Origin: Ruegeria sp. HKCCD4315
GTDB lineage: Bacteria > Pseudomonadota > Alphaproteobacteria > Rhodobacterales > Rhodobacteraceae
Assembly (NCBI RefSeq): GCF_013112245.1
Contig: NZ_WVRN01000001.1
Span: 3,104,501-3,168,500 of the forward strand
Length of the DNA stretch: 64,000 nucleotides
Direction: 5' to 3'
In this document: positions 1 to 8,993 of the stretch, in pieces
Layout: every line of letters begins with the position of its first letter
Position numbering within the stretch: position 1 is the first letter of the stretch
Program-made: the position numbers and the translations under genes
Notes under the pieces: model-generated
What the model saw: only the letters and a program-made list of their open reading frames with translations
Told to the model about the DNA's origin: nothing
Database searches by the model: none

Positions 1-897
1 TGGGTGCCGCTTCAATTCCTGACGCTCTTTGGCCTGATCTGGTATGCAACCCACACCAACCATCTGTCGACGCCCGCAAAAATCGGTCTGTTTTTCGGTA
101 TGGGCGTCCTGTCCGGTACAATCGGGATCAACTACAGCCACGAGCTTATGCACCAGAAAAGTAGGGGCGAACGATGGCTGGGTGACATCCTTTTGGCCAT
201 GGTGCTGTATTCTCATTTCCGGTCCGAACATCTGCTGGTCCATCACCGTTACGTGGGCACACCGCGCGATCCGGTGACGGCGCGGTACAACGAAGGGTTC
301 CACCGCTTTTATCCCCGCGTTCTGTGGCAATGCTTTTTGTCAGCCTTCAACGCCGAACGCGACAAGCTGGCCCGTAAAGACCGGCCATGGACGGATCGCT
401 CCAACCCGTTTTGGCGATACTGGGCCCTGCAAGGCGCGATGCTGGCGCTGGCTGCGCTGATCGGAGGGTGGGCTGGTTTGGCCCTGTTTCTGCTGCAAGC
501 CGGAGTTGCGATCTGGCAGCTTGAGCTGGTCAACTACGTCGAACACTACGGCCTAACTCGTAAATACCTGGGCGACGGTCGGTACGAACACGTCTTGCCG
601 CGTCATTCCTGGAATGCGGCGCATAAAGCGTCAAATTGGTTGCTGATCAATCTGCAGCGCCATTCCGACCATCACTACAAACCCAACCGTCGGTTTCCCC
701 TGTTGCAACATCACAGACCAGACTCAGCCCCACAATTGCCGTATGGCTATCCGGTGATGACCGTTGCGGCGATGATCCCTCCGCTTTGGCGGCGGGTGAT
801 GAACCCGCGTGTTCGGGAATGGAGACGTCACTACTATCCCGAAATTACGGATTGGCACCCTTATAACAAGGCTATGAACCAGATGCCCAAAGCGTGA
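1..897 (+). CDS. alkB: Alkane 1-monooxygenase (AlkB), 5' end cut by window edge
   Basis: This is an integral-membrane non-haem di-iron hydroxylase that oxidises the terminal carbon of medium-chain alkanes or related hydrophobic substrates, using rubredoxin as electron donor. All four histidine signatures are visible in order: HELMHQK, EHLLVHH, NYVEHYGL and LQRHSDHH. Hydrophobic stretches lie between them, for example around residues 140-180 of the visible part. About 298 codons are present against roughly 400 in the family, so the N-terminal membrane segments lie left of base 1. The frame is open at base 1; a GTG at base 4 is only the first possible start in view. The substrate is not readable from sequence, and no rubredoxin gene is in view. 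The gene is followed by a perfect 8-bp hairpin. Confidence 0.93.
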   Translation, partial: WVPLQFLTLFGLIWYATHTNHLSTPAKIGLFFGMGVLSGTIGINYSHELMHQKSRGERWLGDILLAMVLYSHFRSEHLLVHHRYVGTPRDPVTARYNEGFHRFYPRVLWQCFLSAFNAERDKLARKDRPWTDRSNPFWRYWALQGAMLALAALIGGWAGLALFLLQAGVAIWQLELVNYVEHYGLTRKYLGDGRYEHVLPRHSWNAAHKASNWLLINLQRHSDHHYKPNRRFPLLQHHRPDSAPQLPYGYPVMTVAAMIPPLWRRVMNPRVREWRRHYYPEITDWHPYNKAMNQMPKA

Positions 898-900
898 CCG

Positions 901-920
901 CAGCGCGCGTCTGCGCGCTG
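901..920. terminator. Hairpin between convergent alkB and cyclase genes
   Basis: CAGCGCGC and GCGCGCTG form a perfect 8-bp stem around a GTCT loop, four bases after the alkB stop. No T-run follows, so it may be a weak or Rho-assisted 3' end for alkB rather than a classical intrinsic terminator. Confidence 0.4.
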
Positions 921-976
921 TCTGGCCCAACTGTCAGCACGGCATCTTCGATGCTGTTCTGATGGGCGGGAGGGTT

Positions 977-2359
977 TCAGTTCTTCATCACCCAGATATT
1001 CATCGGAGCCTCTACCCCGCGGACAGATTGATCGCGATGTGCAGTGAAACCTTCCATCGCATCTGGCACAGTGGGATTTTCTTCGGCTACCCGTTCCCGC
1101 ACAGCATCGCTGACAACTATGTTTGCCTGAAACTCGCGCGTCAGCGCTTCCAGCTTGGCCGCCACATTAACCGCATCACCGATCACTGCGAACTCCAGCC
1201 GGTTGGCGCCGATGTCCCCCAAAACGACCGAGCCATAGTGCACCCCAATACCAACTTGGATTTCGGATTCTCCCGCACGCCGACGATCCAGATTCCAGCG
1301 GTCGATCACCTTCACCATCGCGCGCGCGCAGCCCAGCGCATTGCTTGCATCCAAGGGCGTCGGCACCGGCGTGCCAAAGGTCGCCATCAGCCCGTCACCC
1401 AGATACTTGTCCAGGGTTCCGTGGTGCCGGAACACCTCGGTCTCCATTCGGGCGTGGAAGCCCCGCAGCACCTCGATGACCTCATAAGGATCACGGCCAG
1501 CGGCGTATTTTGTGAAACCCACGATGTCGATGAACAAGACCGCCACATTCTCTTTACGGACCTGTTTCAGCGGTTCGTCATTCTGGCTGAGTTCATCCAC
1601 CACGTTGGGTGAGAAATATCGCGACAGATTGGCCCGTTCCCGTTCCAAACCGGCGTTGCTCATCAGCAGCTGGTTCAGTCGCCGCATCGAGATACCCAAT
1701 GTCACTGCAACCATGACAAAAACGATGACCTGCTGGATACGCTGCGGGGCCATGAAGCTGTTGGGGTCCAACAATTCGGCAACGTCCGGATAGCCCTGCA
1801 ATGCCGTTGCAACCTTTTCGCTGATCCCCGGAATGGGTGTCGCCACCCACCAGGCAATGATCCAGCCCGCCGTCCACATCATCGCGGTCCAGGAGCCGAT
1901 GGCAATCACCGTGCGCCAAGAATAGGCCAGAGTCCCAGCAGCGAGAATGATGAAGAAATATTGGAAGTTATCGAACCGATATTGCATCGCCAGCGGCCGG
2001 ACATCATCGCTGAACGGGTTAGGTACGATCATTCCAAGCGTCATGATCAGCAGATCGACGAAGATCAAAAACAGCTCGGCACGGGATTGCCCAACGCGAC
2101 CGGCCCGACGGATCAGCCAACCGTTCGCGCAGATCAAAAGCAGGATGAAGTGATACCAAAGCACCTCCCACTGCGGGTTCAGGAAAATCAGAAGAACGCC
2201 AGTCAGCGCCATCGCCACCCAACGGGCACGCACGGCCAGTTCCAACCCTTCGCGCTTATGCCGTTCTAACGCGGCCTCGGTATATTTGTTATCCAGATCG
2301 TATGTATCAGGCTGTGTAAAAAACAGGCTGCGGCGGGGCTGCGCGGTCGTCTCGGTCAT
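977..2359 (-). CDS. Membrane-anchored class III adenylyl/guanylyl cyclase
   Basis: This 460-residue protein has an N-terminal membrane region of about five or six helices (about residues 45-240) and a C-terminal class III nucleotidyl cyclase domain (about residues 268-445). The cyclase core carries the metal-binding FIDIVGFT segment, the KYLGDGLMATFG loop and the late FAVIGDAVNVAAKLE segment expected of a catalytically competent enzyme that makes a cyclic nucleotide from NTP in the cytoplasm. I chose the ATG at 2359, preceded by AAGAAAG. A TTG at 2401 would add 14 residues without a clear ribosome site. The membrane part probably senses a signal, which I cannot identify. A second class III cyclase of different architecture lies 4 kb away. 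Confidence 0.88.
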   Translation of the reverse strand: MTETTAQPRRSLFFTQPDTYDLDNKYTEAALERHKREGLELAVRARWVAMALTGVLLIFLNPQWEVLWYHFILLLICANGWLIRRAGRVGQSRAELFLIFVDLLIMTLGMIVPNPFSDDVRPLAMQYRFDNFQYFFIILAAGTLAYSWRTVIAIGSWTAMMWTAGWIIAWWVATPIPGISEKVATALQGYPDVAELLDPNSFMAPQRIQQVIVFVMVAVTLGISMRRLNQLLMSNAGLERERANLSRYFSPNVVDELSQNDEPLKQVRKENVAVLFIDIVGFTKYAAGRDPYEVIEVLRGFHARMETEVFRHHGTLDKYLGDGLMATFGTPVPTPLDASNALGCARAMVKVIDRWNLDRRRAGESEIQVGIGVHYGSVVLGDIGANRLEFAVIGDAVNVAAKLEALTREFQANIVVSDAVRERVAEENPTVPDAMEGFTAHRDQSVRGVEAPMNIWVMKN

Positions 2360-2410
2360 GGCCGTGATCTTTCTTGCAGTGTCAGGGTCATTGTCATGCA
2401 ATCACTGTTG

Positions 2411-2449
2411 ATGCCAAAACAAAAGACCCCGCCGTAGGATCGGCGGGGC
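2411..2449 (-). terminator. Intrinsic terminator of ccrM
   Basis: On the minus strand CCCCGCCG (2448-2441) and CGGCGGGG (2434-2427) form an 8-bp GC stem, followed by TCTTTTGTTTT. It lies about 50 bases after the ccrM stop. Confidence 0.85.
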
Positions 2450-2499
2450 AAGGCTTAGTGCCTAGTGTCAGGCCACAGGCACCGGCGGTGTTCTTGAAA

Positions 2500-3609
<1,110 letters not shown>

Positions 3610-3655
3610 TCAAGTATCCACGGCGCTTTTGCGCTCATTTGGTTGAGACAAGGAT

Positions 3656-3694
3656 GAGTCAAAGACGATTCGCCGTCAATTTCTTTTTTGAATC
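3656..3694. promoter_or_regulatory. Cluster of three GANTC methylation sites upstream of ccrM
   Basis: GAGTC (3656-3660), GATTC (3667-3671) and GAATC (3690-3694) lie within 39 bases, 56-94 bases upstream of the ccrM start. Random expectation is about one site per 256 bases. In Caulobacter the ccrM promoter carries GANTC sites and is sensitive to their methylation; here the same layout suggests methylation feedback. Confidence 0.6.
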
Positions 3695-3707
3695 AGCAGC
3701 TTACGAT

Positions 3708-4325
3708 TTACTCTTGATACAAGATATTGTGCACCGGCTTGAACGAACGTCTATGGTGTGGGGTCACGCCAAGATTTTGCAGCGCTTCTTTGTGTTGTTT
3801 TGACGGATAACCGGCGTTGGTTTCCCATCCATAACCCGGATGCTGTTGCGCCAAATCCACCATCACCTGATCGCGCCAGTTTTTTGCAAGGATCGAAGCA
3901 GCTGCAATCGACACCGAACGGGCATCGCCCTTTACAACAGCCTGCGACGGGATCTTCATACCACGCGGAATCATATTTCCGTCGATCAGCAGGAAATCGG
4001 GGGCCGGTGTCAGTGCCTCGACCGCGCGCAGCATCGCCAGATGCGAGGCCCGCAAGATGTTGATCTCATCAATCTCGGCAACCGTGGCCTCTGCGACAGC
4101 AAACTCGGCGCTGGCGCGAATCTCTGCGTCCAGTGCAGCCCGACGTTTTGCAGTTAGCTTCTTAGAGTCATTCAACCCCTCGGGAATATCCTCTGCGTTC
4201 AGAATCACGGCGGCGGCAACAACCGGTCCGGCCAAAGGGCCGCGCCCGACTTCATCCACTCCGGCGATACGGATATGGCCCCGCTCCAGCAGCGCTTGCT
4301 CAAGTTCGAAATCTGGCTTTGTCAT
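3708..4325 (-). CDS. rnhB: Ribonuclease HII
   Basis: The 205-residue protein is the monomeric type 2 RNase H, which cuts the RNA strand of RNA-DNA hybrids and starts removal of single misincorporated ribonucleotides. The catalytic GVDEVGRGPLAGPVV signature is at residues 22-36 (D24, E25). The DGN segment (LLIDGNMIPRG) and the later VVKGDARSVSIAAASILAK block supply the remaining acidic and basic residues, and GYGWETNAGY near the C terminus is also family-typical. I chose the ATG at 4325, which gives the normal family length; the frame is open for 30 more codons upstream but they do not look conserved. It precedes ccrM in the same direction. Confidence 0.95.
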   Translation of the reverse strand: MTKPDFELEQALLERGHIRIAGVDEVGRGPLAGPVVAAAVILNAEDIPEGLNDSKKLTAKRRAALDAEIRASAEFAVAEATVAEIDEINILRASHLAMLRAVEALTPAPDFLLIDGNMIPRGMKIPSQAVVKGDARSVSIAAASILAKNWRDQVMVDLAQQHPGYGWETNAGYPSKQHKEALQNLGVTPHHRRSFKPVHNILYQE

Positions 4326-4360
4326 GCCATCGGAAAACCGCGTTTCACGCAGCACCGCAA

Positions 4361-4393
4361 GTAAAAAGAGAGGGCAGCCCACACTGCCCTCTC
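4361..4393 (-). terminator. Intrinsic terminator for the 4435-4893 gene
   Basis: GAGAGGGCAG and CTGCCCTCTC form a perfect 10-bp stem with a 6-base loop. On the minus strand it is followed by TTTTTAC. It lies about 40 bases past the stop of the secreted-protein gene and just before rnhB. Confidence 0.88.
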
Positions 4394-4434
4394 CAACGCG
4401 GCACTTCTTTGGCACCGCTCCTGCTCAACCGATG

Positions 4435-4893
4435 TTACTGGTAAACGACGCGGTATCCCTTCTGGCGCAGGCACGCAGGTTCGTATGCCCGCTTGACCTT
4501 TTTGCCATTCCAGAAACCAACCTTGCACTCTTGGGGCAGGCTATTGGCATGTTTGTAGTGTTTCTTGAGGCACTTCGGACCAAGCAACAAATGGTCCTGT
4601 GAATAGCTGTTATACGTACGCAAGCAGCGCTGGGGCAGATCGTACCGGGCTACGCGCGGCGGCAATGGGCGCACCGGCTGGGGCTTGTAAGGTTTCGGAG
4701 TATACGTTTGATGGCGTGCCGCCCGGTTCTTATCCTTTTCCTTGTTATCGTAGTGAACTCCGGCCCCGATGATCGCAATAGCCGCCAGACCACCCAGAAT
4801 GTCCTTTGCATCCGCTGCCCGCGCCTGAGAGGCCGAGACGCCGGTAATGGCAACCGCGGTCGCAATGATCAAAGCGATGAATTTCTTATGCAT
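4435..4893 (-). CDS. Secreted Cys-containing protein of unknown function
   Basis: The 152-residue product has a signal peptide (MHKKFIALIIATAVAITG, cleavage probably near ASQARA). A short hydrophobic glycine/alanine segment follows (ILGGLAAIAIIGAG), then a Lys/Pro-rich linker (about residues 55-85), then a C-terminal domain with four cysteines (RCLRTY, PKCLKK, ECKVGF, ACLRQK) that could form two disulfides. The basic, proline-rich linker resembles cell-wall- or membrane-spanning tethers. The ATG at 4893 is supported by AGAAGGA eight bases upstream. I do not recognise a named family. It is a single-gene unit ended by a strong terminator. Confidence 0.72.
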   Translation of the reverse strand: MHKKFIALIIATAVAITGVSASQARAADAKDILGGLAAIAIIGAGVHYDNKEKDKNRAARHQTYTPKPYKPQPVRPLPPRVARYDLPQRCLRTYNSYSQDHLLLGPKCLKKHYKHANSLPQECKVGFWNGKKVKRAYEPACLRQKGYRVVYQ

Positions 4894-5069
4894 AAGGCGT
4901 GTCCTTCTGATTGTTTGAGCGACCGTGTGACAGACCGCGTCCTGATTGCCCTGACACTGGGGGCAGCCGTTCCTGCCAAGCAATAACGGCCCGGTGTTAT
5001 CGGATATCAGATCCCGCAAACCCCTTAGGTTATTGAATATCGCGGCAACTCATGCGCAGGATGCGGCCT

Positions 5070-5357
5070 ATGAAACAGCTCCGCTCTTCTCTGACCTTTG
5101 TGGCCCTGATATCGCTTGGCTCTGCTGCGTCTGCAGCGGATTGCTATGCGGATTACAAGGCGAAAAAGGACAACCCTCTGCGTTTGCATTACGGGGTTAT
5201 TCAAGTCTCGAACTGCGATAAGGGTCAGGCCCGAGCAGAAATCGCCCAGCGCCTGAGCGCGTCAGGCTGGACCCTGCTTGAGGTTCAGTCCGTTTTTGGA
5301 CCAGAAGGGTTGGATCAGAGGAAGGGCAATGCCGGACAATTCTATCTCCGTTTCTGA
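5070..5357 (+). CDS. Small secreted protein overlapping a membrane regulator gene
   Basis: The 95-residue product has a clear signal peptide (MKQLRSSLTFVALISLG, cleavage likely after ASA), giving a mature periplasmic domain of about 73 residues with two cysteines (ADCYADY and VSNCDKG) that may form a disulfide. The mature part contains a predicted helix with the motif QARAEIAQRLSASGW. The last 29 bases overlap the start of the next gene, so the two are almost certainly cotranscribed and probably translationally coupled. I do not recognise the family. The upstream AGGATG supports the ATG at 5070 rather than the earlier in-frame ATG at 5052. Confidence 0.7.
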   Translation: MKQLRSSLTFVALISLGSAASAADCYADYKAKKDNPLRLHYGVIQVSNCDKGQARAEIAQRLSASGWTLLEVQSVFGPEGLDQRKGNAGQFYLRF

Positions 5358-6030
5358 TGCGCGCCGGTCGGGCGTCCGGCTGGTTGTGCTGGGCATCGCT
5401 GCCATCGTTCTTATTCTGATTACGGCCGCCATTTTTCTGTTCTGGACCTTGCCAGATGCAAATGCGTTTAACGCGCGTGTCGAGCGTTTGTTTGTCGAGG
5501 CTGACCTGACCTCGCAAACAGAAATCCGGTTACTTGAGATCTTGGCCCAATCGGGCACAGCCTTTGCCGACACCTTGTCCAGTTACCGGATGGTCATCTA
5601 CGTATTGCTGGTTTTCGCCAGCGCGATGATGATCTCGGCACTGGTCTTTCTGGTGATGCTGGTTCTGATGAATCGACGCATGGCACAGATCGAACGCACC
5701 GGCATTCAGGTGACATCCCTGCTGATCAGCCGTGAGGAAAACACCGTTTACCTCAACAATATGGATTTCAAACTGACGCCCGCCGCCATGGAAACCCTGT
5801 CCGTTCTGGCGGAATCACGGCTGGATGACGAGGTTCTGTCCGGTGCCCAGATCGAAGGAATGATTTCCGGTCGCGACGCTGCCGACTGCGACGAAGCCGC
5901 AGGCGCAACGCGGATCAAACGGCTGCGCGACGCGCTTGGAAATCAAATGGTCAGCGAACTTCTGGTCAAGAATATCGCCAAGAAAGGCTATATGCTGTCC
6001 ATAGAAAAAGACGTCATTCAGATGGTTTGA
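5329..6030 (+). CDS. Two-helix membrane protein with C-terminal winged-helix domain
   Basis: The 233-residue protein has a membrane helix at about residues 17-41, a periplasmic loop of about 45 residues, a second helix at about 88-114, and a cytoplasmic C-terminal domain (about 138-226). That domain reads like an OmpR/PhoB-type winged helix: LTPAAMETLSVLAESR, then the RIKRLRDAL recognition-helix pattern and a final KNIAKKGYML wing. ToxR and CadC carry this fold at the N terminus before one membrane helix, so this is the reverse order. The start at 5329 has GAGGAAGGGC directly upstream and overlaps the preceding secreted-protein gene by 29 bases. Function is inferred as membrane-bound transcription control; DNA binding is not proven. 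Confidence 0.68.
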   Translation: MPDNSISVSDARRSGVRLVVLGIAAIVLILITAAIFLFWTLPDANAFNARVERLFVEADLTSQTEIRLLEILAQSGTAFADTLSSYRMVIYVLLVFASAMMISALVFLVMLVLMNRRMAQIERTGIQVTSLLISREENTVYLNNMDFKLTPAAMETLSVLAESRLDDEVLSGAQIEGMISGRDAADCDEAAGATRIKRLRDALGNQMVSELLVKNIAKKGYMLSIEKDVIQMV

Positions 6031-6136
6031 TCACGTGGCAGCCCACGCTCGCATTCGGTAAAATCCCATTTCAGCCTCTTGGAAAGTGCGATGGGAACGC
6101 CCATTCTGTATATACCAAAGGCAAGGGAGGTCGCTT

Positions 6137-7711
6137 ATGAACGTCCACGCCGCACCAAAGATGACCGGTTACGGAATCTCTGTCGAGCCTCTGAGCGGCA
6201 GGATTGCGATTTACCGCGATGACGTCCTTTTGGCTGAAAGCACAAATGCCAAGGTTATGTATGAAACGCGCTTGCCGCCCACGGTTTACGTGCCGCGTTC
6301 GGACGTATGTGTAGATTTGAGCGCAGAAACCGAACTGCAAACCTTCTGCCCGTTCAAGGGCACCGCCACCTATCACGACATCAGCCTGCCAGGTGAAACG
6401 CTGGCCAATTCCGTCTGGGCCTACGAAGACACTTTGCCGGAAAGCAAAGCAATACAAGGCTGCATCGGTTTTACAGCTGGCGCGTATACACGGATAGATT
6501 TAGGCGACAACCGCCTGCGTGAAGTTGATGATGGCAACATCAGCGGGCCTCTGATTGATTGGCTGATGCGCGGTGCGTCGACAGCGACGACACCAGAGAG
6601 CTTTACCGAAGCACTAGCTGAAAAAATGCTGGAGCACGGTATCGCGATCCAGCGTCTGAGTATTTTGGCATGGTCCCTACACCCCTTGATCGTGGGCAAG
6701 CATTATATCTGGGAAAAAGGCGAAGGAGAGATTCTGACCCGAGCACCCACCTACGAAATCTATGATCATCCGGCCTTTATCAACAGCCCACTGCGCCATG
6801 TTTCGAACGGTCTTGGCGGCGTGCGGCAACGGCTGAACGATGACAACCCGCATAACAGCTTCCCGATCATGGAGGATTTACGGGCCAAAGGCGCGACCGA
6901 TTATGTCGCCATGCCGCTGCCATTTTCCGATGGGCGGACAAATGTTCTGACGCTGACCTGTGATCATCCGGATGGATTTACCACGGAAAACCTGGGCCTG
7001 GTGTTCGAGTGTTCTGCGGTGATCGCTCGGTTCTACGAAGTTTTCATGCAACGTGAAAACGCGCAGGTTTTGCTGGAAACATATGTCGGCAAACGCACAG
7101 GCGCCCGCGTTTTGGGCGGAGAGATCCGGCGCGGCGATGGGGATGAAATCGACGCGGCGATCATGTTCTGCGATCTCCGCAACTCGACTAGCCTTGAAGA
7201 GAAACTGGGCCGAGCCGCTTACATCAATGTGCTGAATGCGTTCTTTGAAACGGTGTCGGGCATCGTGCACGACAACGGAGGAGAAGTTCTGAAGTTCATC
7301 GGCGACGCTGTTTTGGCCGTCTTTCCAGTTTCGGAAGAGGACGCCACGACCGCTCGGGTGAATGCACAACGTTCGGCAATTCAAATCGTGGAAACGTTGG
7401 GTGAACTGCGAAAAGACGGCTCTGATGCACATTGCGACTGTTCAATCGGCGTGGCTTACGGGCGCGTGACTTATGGCAACGTGGGGTCGCGCGAGCGCCT
7501 GGATTTCACGGTTATCGGTCAAGCCGCAAATATAGCCGCGCGTTTGGGTGAATTTGGCAAAACAAAAGGGCATCGGATTGTTGTGTCCGAAGACATTGAA
7601 CCAGCATGCTCCAACGCTTTGCCGCTGGGTGCGGTAGCGTTACACAATGTGTCTCAACCAGTCGTATCTTACGCCTTGCGCACTGCGGCGGATGCTATAC
7701 TCGACGGCTAA
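6137..7711 (+). CDS. DUF427-class III adenylyl cyclase fusion
   Basis: This 524-residue protein starts with a DUF427-like beta domain (about residues 10-125). It shows that family's ETRLPPTVYVPRSDV, CPFKGTATYHD and VWAYEDTLPE blocks. A central region of about 200 residues, similar to the sensor part of rhizobial-type cyclases, follows (LRHVSNGLGGVRQRL, DYVAMPLPFSDG). The C-terminal class III cyclase domain (about 335-515) has IMFCDLRNST, the GGEVLKFIGDAVLAVFP loop and DFTVIGQAANIAARL. It should make cAMP in the cytoplasm; no membrane helix is visible. The ATG at 6137 has GGGAGGT six bases upstream. DUF427 is usually a stand-alone protein, so its fusion to a cyclase is the unusual feature. Confidence 0.85.
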   Translation: MNVHAAPKMTGYGISVEPLSGRIAIYRDDVLLAESTNAKVMYETRLPPTVYVPRSDVCVDLSAETELQTFCPFKGTATYHDISLPGETLANSVWAYEDTLPESKAIQGCIGFTAGAYTRIDLGDNRLREVDDGNISGPLIDWLMRGASTATTPESFTEALAEKMLEHGIAIQRLSILAWSLHPLIVGKHYIWEKGEGEILTRAPTYEIYDHPAFINSPLRHVSNGLGGVRQRLNDDNPHNSFPIMEDLRAKGATDYVAMPLPFSDGRTNVLTLTCDHPDGFTTENLGLVFECSAVIARFYEVFMQRENAQVLLETYVGKRTGARVLGGEIRRGDGDEIDAAIMFCDLRNSTSLEEKLGRAAYINVLNAFFETVSGIVHDNGGEVLKFIGDAVLAVFPVSEEDATTARVNAQRSAIQIVETLGELRKDGSDAHCDCSIGVAYGRVTYGNVGSRERLDFTVIGQAANIAARLGEFGKTKGHRIVVSEDIEPACSNALPLGAVALHNVSQPVVSYALRTAADAILDG

Positions 7712-7800
7712 GGCTGATACTTGTGCTCTGACAATTCATCTGGCGTCCGGTGATCCAGCCCAACATCAGACGCAATCCGACCTCAGGCGGAACGTTCCGT

Positions 7801-8595
7801 TCACACAGCCCCAAGCAGGATCAACGCAGTCTGTGCCGGTGAAATCGTGTTCTGAAGCTGTGCAATCTGGCTGCGGGCCAGATAGGTGTCGGTCAGTTCC
7901 GTGATAGCGTTCTGATCCGAGAACTGCGCCAGATCTTCCGATCCGGTCAATTGAAACAACCTGTCTTTGAATTCGACCAATTGCGCGTCAATGTCCAGCT
8001 GAGCAAAGGACGGAGGCAACCCAAGCGCTGTCTCCATCATGCTGCGCAAGGGCGGCAATCCCATCAGATCGAACCACTTAGTATCCGCGCTGGACGTGCT
8101 GTTTGCCAGGTCTGCGAGTTCCCGCTGAGCATAAAGCGCGATACGCATCGTCTCATCCGAAGCGCCTACGGCGATTTCGAACCGAGCAGACAAATTGGCC
8201 TGCGCAATTTCTTCCATATTTGTTCTAAGCGCCGTTTTCCTGGCAGCCCCCGGGCCGAACCCGAAAGCGTCTGAAAACTCGCGATACCGCTTGTCTGCAA
8301 GGCGATTTGACAAAGCGTCGTCAGCCTGCGTGCCATCTTCAAGGATCTTATGAACAAAAAACCTGTTATCCAAATCGCCTTCCAGTCCGAACGCACCCAA
8401 AGCGACCTGCAACAGCCTGCGATCCGATACCAGGTCTTCTGCTGATTGAACTTTGCCAATGTTTTCCATGAAATATTTCGTCTCTCGATCATTCGCCGCT
8501 GACGAGGAAAAGCTTTGAAACTGGCCTTCGTAAGTGCGTTGAAGAAATCGCCAGCCAACGATTCCTCCGGAAGGGACAACAGGCTGAAAGGTCAT
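7801..8595 (-). CDS. DUF1217 flagellar-cluster protein
   Basis: The 264-residue protein matches the DUF1217 family found in flagellar gene clusters of Alphaproteobacteria, with the family's GWRFLQRTYEGQFQSF opening and internal repeats of the form RRLLQVALGAFGL. It is rich in charged helices and has no signal peptide or membrane helix. Its start codon overlaps the flbT stop by four bases (ATGA), so it is the last gene of a flagellin-flaF-flbT-DUF1217 unit. Its molecular role is unknown; position suggests a part in filament or hook assembly. Confidence 0.85.
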   Translation of the reverse strand: MTFQPVVPSGGIVGWRFLQRTYEGQFQSFSSSAANDRETKYFMENIGKVQSAEDLVSDRRLLQVALGAFGLEGDLDNRFFVHKILEDGTQADDALSNRLADKRYREFSDAFGFGPGAARKTALRTNMEEIAQANLSARFEIAVGASDETMRIALYAQRELADLANSTSSADTKWFDLMGLPPLRSMMETALGLPPSFAQLDIDAQLVEFKDRLFQLTGSEDLAQFSDQNAITELTDTYLARSQIAQLQNTISPAQTALILLGAV

Positions 8596-8993
8596 TGCTG
8601 ATACGCCATCAAGCGCTCTTCTCTTGGCAGAAGCGAACGGAGGGATTTGAGGCACTTGTAATAGTGCTCGGCCACCAGCGCGTCGGTAGCCTCAGACAGA
8701 ACGCGGCGGCTGTCTGCATCCGTAAAGACCTGACTCAACTCCTCTACACGGCGCAGCAGTTGCTGCCGGGCGTGTTCCGGTTCCATGTCACCGGACAAAA
8801 CCAATTGTGCCGCATAACAAACGCGACGCACCGGCGTGTTGGCTTCGTCCGGATGGATCGCATCCTTTAAACGCAGGACATTGGCCTGCGGCGTCATGAT
8901 TGAAAACCTGCTGCGGCGATCCCCGTTTTCGATAACCACGCCGTTGATCAGCACTCTTTCTTTCGGGGCAAGTTTCAGGACCAGTCCACTCAT
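8592..8993 (-). CDS. flbT: Flagellin translation repressor FlbT
   Basis: The 133-residue protein has FlbT hallmarks: an N-terminal LVLKLAPKERVLINGVVIEN segment and a helical C-terminal half. In Caulobacter FlbT binds the flagellin mRNA leader and represses translation until the hook is finished. Here it lies two genes downstream of the flagellin gene. Its start is immediately at the end of flaF and its end overlaps the DUF1217 gene by four bases, so the three are coupled. The target is expected to be the 5' region upstream of 10656. Confidence 0.93.
   Translation of the reverse strand: MSGLVLKLAPKERVLINGVVIENGDRRSRFSIMTPQANVLRLKDAIHPDEANTPVRRVCYAAQLVLSGDMEPEHARQQLLRRVEELSQVFTDADSRRVLSEATDALVAEHYYKCLKSLRSLLPREERLMAYQQ

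Noticed and set aside
7788..7799. CGGAACGTTCCG, a perfect 12-bp palindrome between the cyclase fusion and the DUF1217 gene
   Set aside because: It lies between convergent gene ends, where an operator is unlikely, and it lacks a T-run for a terminator. One such palindrome per tens of kilobases is expected by chance.
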